Notes under the pieces: generated by a model | Database searches by the model: none | The model's input: only the letters and a program-made list of their open reading frames with translations | Told to the model about the DNA's origin: nothing | From: Neptunomonas sp. | Lineage (GTDB): Bacteria; Pseudomonadota; Gammaproteobacteria; Pseudomonadales; Balneatricaceae | Reading direction: 5' to 3' | Length of the DNA: 6,359 nt | Assembly (NCBI GenBank): GCA_004195305.1 | Contig: SDWN01000187.1 | Span: forward strand, 1-6,359 | Shown: positions 5,483 through 6,359 of the stretch, in pieces | How positions within the stretch are numbered: position 1 is the first letter of the stretch | Layout: the number at the start of each line of letters is the position of its first letter | Program-made: the position numbers and the translations under genes

Positions 5483-5662
5483 GATTACCTCTCCTTGGCT
5501 GCACTAATTGCATAGGCTGAAAGCACTATAGCGCTGTCAATCACCCGACCAAGAGACTGATCTAAGCCCTACTATTTGTCAAACAAACGCCCGCCGACCA
5601 TGTGTCAACTCACATGCGCAAACAAACAATAATATCCCCTTAAACTAAGATATGATCGCCTG
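5483..5662. other. Intergenic region with hairpin between direct repeats
   Basis: This 180-bp space lies between the start of the decayed ATPase and the stop of the SulP gene, both on the minus strand. It contains the former ATPase ribosome site (5488-5496) and CATGTG-TCAACT-CACATG (5599-5616), a 6-bp hairpin, with CAAACAAAC on either side (5580-5588 and 5619-5627). No T tract follows the hairpin on the minus strand, so a terminator for the SulP gene is not established. Confidence 0.5.
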
Positions 5663-6359
5663 TCAATCTTCTATACAACCGCATGCTAAGACCCCCAATA
5701 GTTCTATTGCCCGTTCCAGCGCATCCTGCCGGTGCTGAAAAATCGCCGTTGGCTCGACCAGACTCAATACCTTCATACGCCGCAATACATCCTCCACCAA
5801 TGGTGTGACACCAACCAGGTAGACATCCCGTTCAGCGATTTGGGTGTCAAGGATCATCTCTTCGATGGCCATGGCGGTGGACACGTCGATATAGGGGACC
5901 TGGGACAGGTCCAGCAACAGAGTGTCGTGGGGCTGAGAGTCGGCCAATTTTCGTTGGATCGCCTTGGCAGCACCAAAGCTGATCGGGCCGTTCAGATGGT
6001 AGAGCAACACGCGTCCCTTGGCCTGGGCCAGGAGCTGGCTCTCATGCCGGCTCAGCAACTCTGATTCGCCATTTATCAGTTGCACTTCGGCCAGCTGTAG
6101 CTCTGAAAGCCGTTTCACGGTATAGAGGTTGGCTATAAAAACCCCGAGGCCTACGGCCGTGATCAGGTCCACGAACACTGTCAGTGTCAGCACCATCAGC
6201 ATCAACGCCACGACGAACGGCGGTGCGCGGTGCACAAGGCGCAGAAAGCTCCAGTCGATGATGTCCACGCCGACCTTGATCAGAATGCCGGCCAGCACTG
6301 CATGGGGAATGGTCTCGGCCAGAGGGGCAGCCCCTACGACCAGAATCAGCAGGATCAAG
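5663..6359 (-). CDS. SulP-family anion transporter, C-terminal part (runs off right edge)
   Basis: The minus-strand frame is open from the right edge to a TGA at 5665-5663, about 231 residues of a family usually 500-600 long. The visible part starts with the last membrane segments (roughly residues 2-32 and 46-78, including VVALMLMVLTLTVFVDL and GLGVFIANLYTV). A cytoplasmic STAS domain follows from about 116 to 220: RVLLYHLNGPISFGAAKAIQ, then LLLDLSQVPYIDVSTAMAIE at 147-166, the conserved phosphorylation/nucleotide-site region of STAS domains. SulP proteins sit in the inner membrane and carry sulfate, bicarbonate or dicarboxylates with protons or sodium; the substrate cannot be told from this half. 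The first ATG in the frame is not the true start, which lies beyond the window. No partner such as carbonic anhydrase is visible. Confidence 0.92.
   Translation of the reverse strand, partial: LILLILVVGAAPLAETIPHAVLAGILIKVGVDIIDWSFLRLVHRAPPFVVALMLMVLTLTVFVDLITAVGLGVFIANLYTVKRLSELQLAEVQLINGESELLSRHESQLLAQAKGRVLLYHLNGPISFGAAKAIQRKLADSQPHDTLLLDLSQVPYIDVSTAMAIEEMILDTQIAERDVYLVGVTPLVEDVLRRMKVLSLVEPTAIFQHRQDALERAIELLGVLACGCIED

Noticed and set aside
1..6359. CRISPR array, tRNA, rRNA or intact insertion sequence.
   Set aside because: No regularly spaced repeats, cloverleaf with CCA-type acceptor end, rRNA segments or transposase frame were recognised on either strand.

Overview
The window looks like chromosomal DNA of a gammaproteobacterium of the Pseudomonas/Oceanospirillales/Marinobacter kind. 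The main reason is the long, 531-residue Pseudomonas-type isocitrate lyase, with malate synthase G rather than malate synthase A two genes away. The genus cannot be fixed from sequence alone.

Left part (1-3440): a glyoxylate-shunt locus. The minus strand carries the first 147 codons of malate synthase G (running off the left edge) and, upstream of it, a complete LysR-family regulator. Divergent from the regulator, on the plus strand, is a complete isocitrate lyase gene, aceA. The 284-bp space between regulator and aceA is the natural place for operators. Isocitrate lyase splits isocitrate to succinate and glyoxylate; malate synthase condenses glyoxylate with acetyl-CoA to malate. The LysR protein is a reasonable but unproven candidate controller of both.

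Middle part (3441-4600): the interesting region. Behind aceA lie a strongly structured intergenic block (an 11-bp perfect hairpin, a diverged pair of small palindromic repeats with a compensated base pair, a possible multi-branch closing stem, then a terminator) and a 187-codon gene. That gene's protein has features reminiscent of ADP-ribosyltransferase/PARP-like folds (WYHGTS, IL..GL, VFVT...FYWAE). Directly behind it is a second, broken copy of only the last ~36 codons of aceA, followed by two hairpins, the second a good terminator. A 28-bp stretch is shared (26/28) between intact aceA and the remnant, exactly 1060 bp apart. This layout suggests that a ~1.06-kb segment carrying the ART-like gene was inserted into, or recombined with, the 3' end of aceA, restoring the reading frame and displacing the old tail.

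Right part (4600-6359): about 220 bp with nothing recognisable, then a decayed minus-strand gene for an OLD-type/AAA ATPase (clear Walker A, at least three frameshifts, two in-frame stops, missing C-terminal part). A short intergenic region with a hairpin between direct repeats follows, then the C-terminal third of a SulP-family anion transporter with a STAS domain, running off the right edge. Vestigial genes and repeats between 3441 and 5660 mark this as an accessory hot spot between core metabolic genes.
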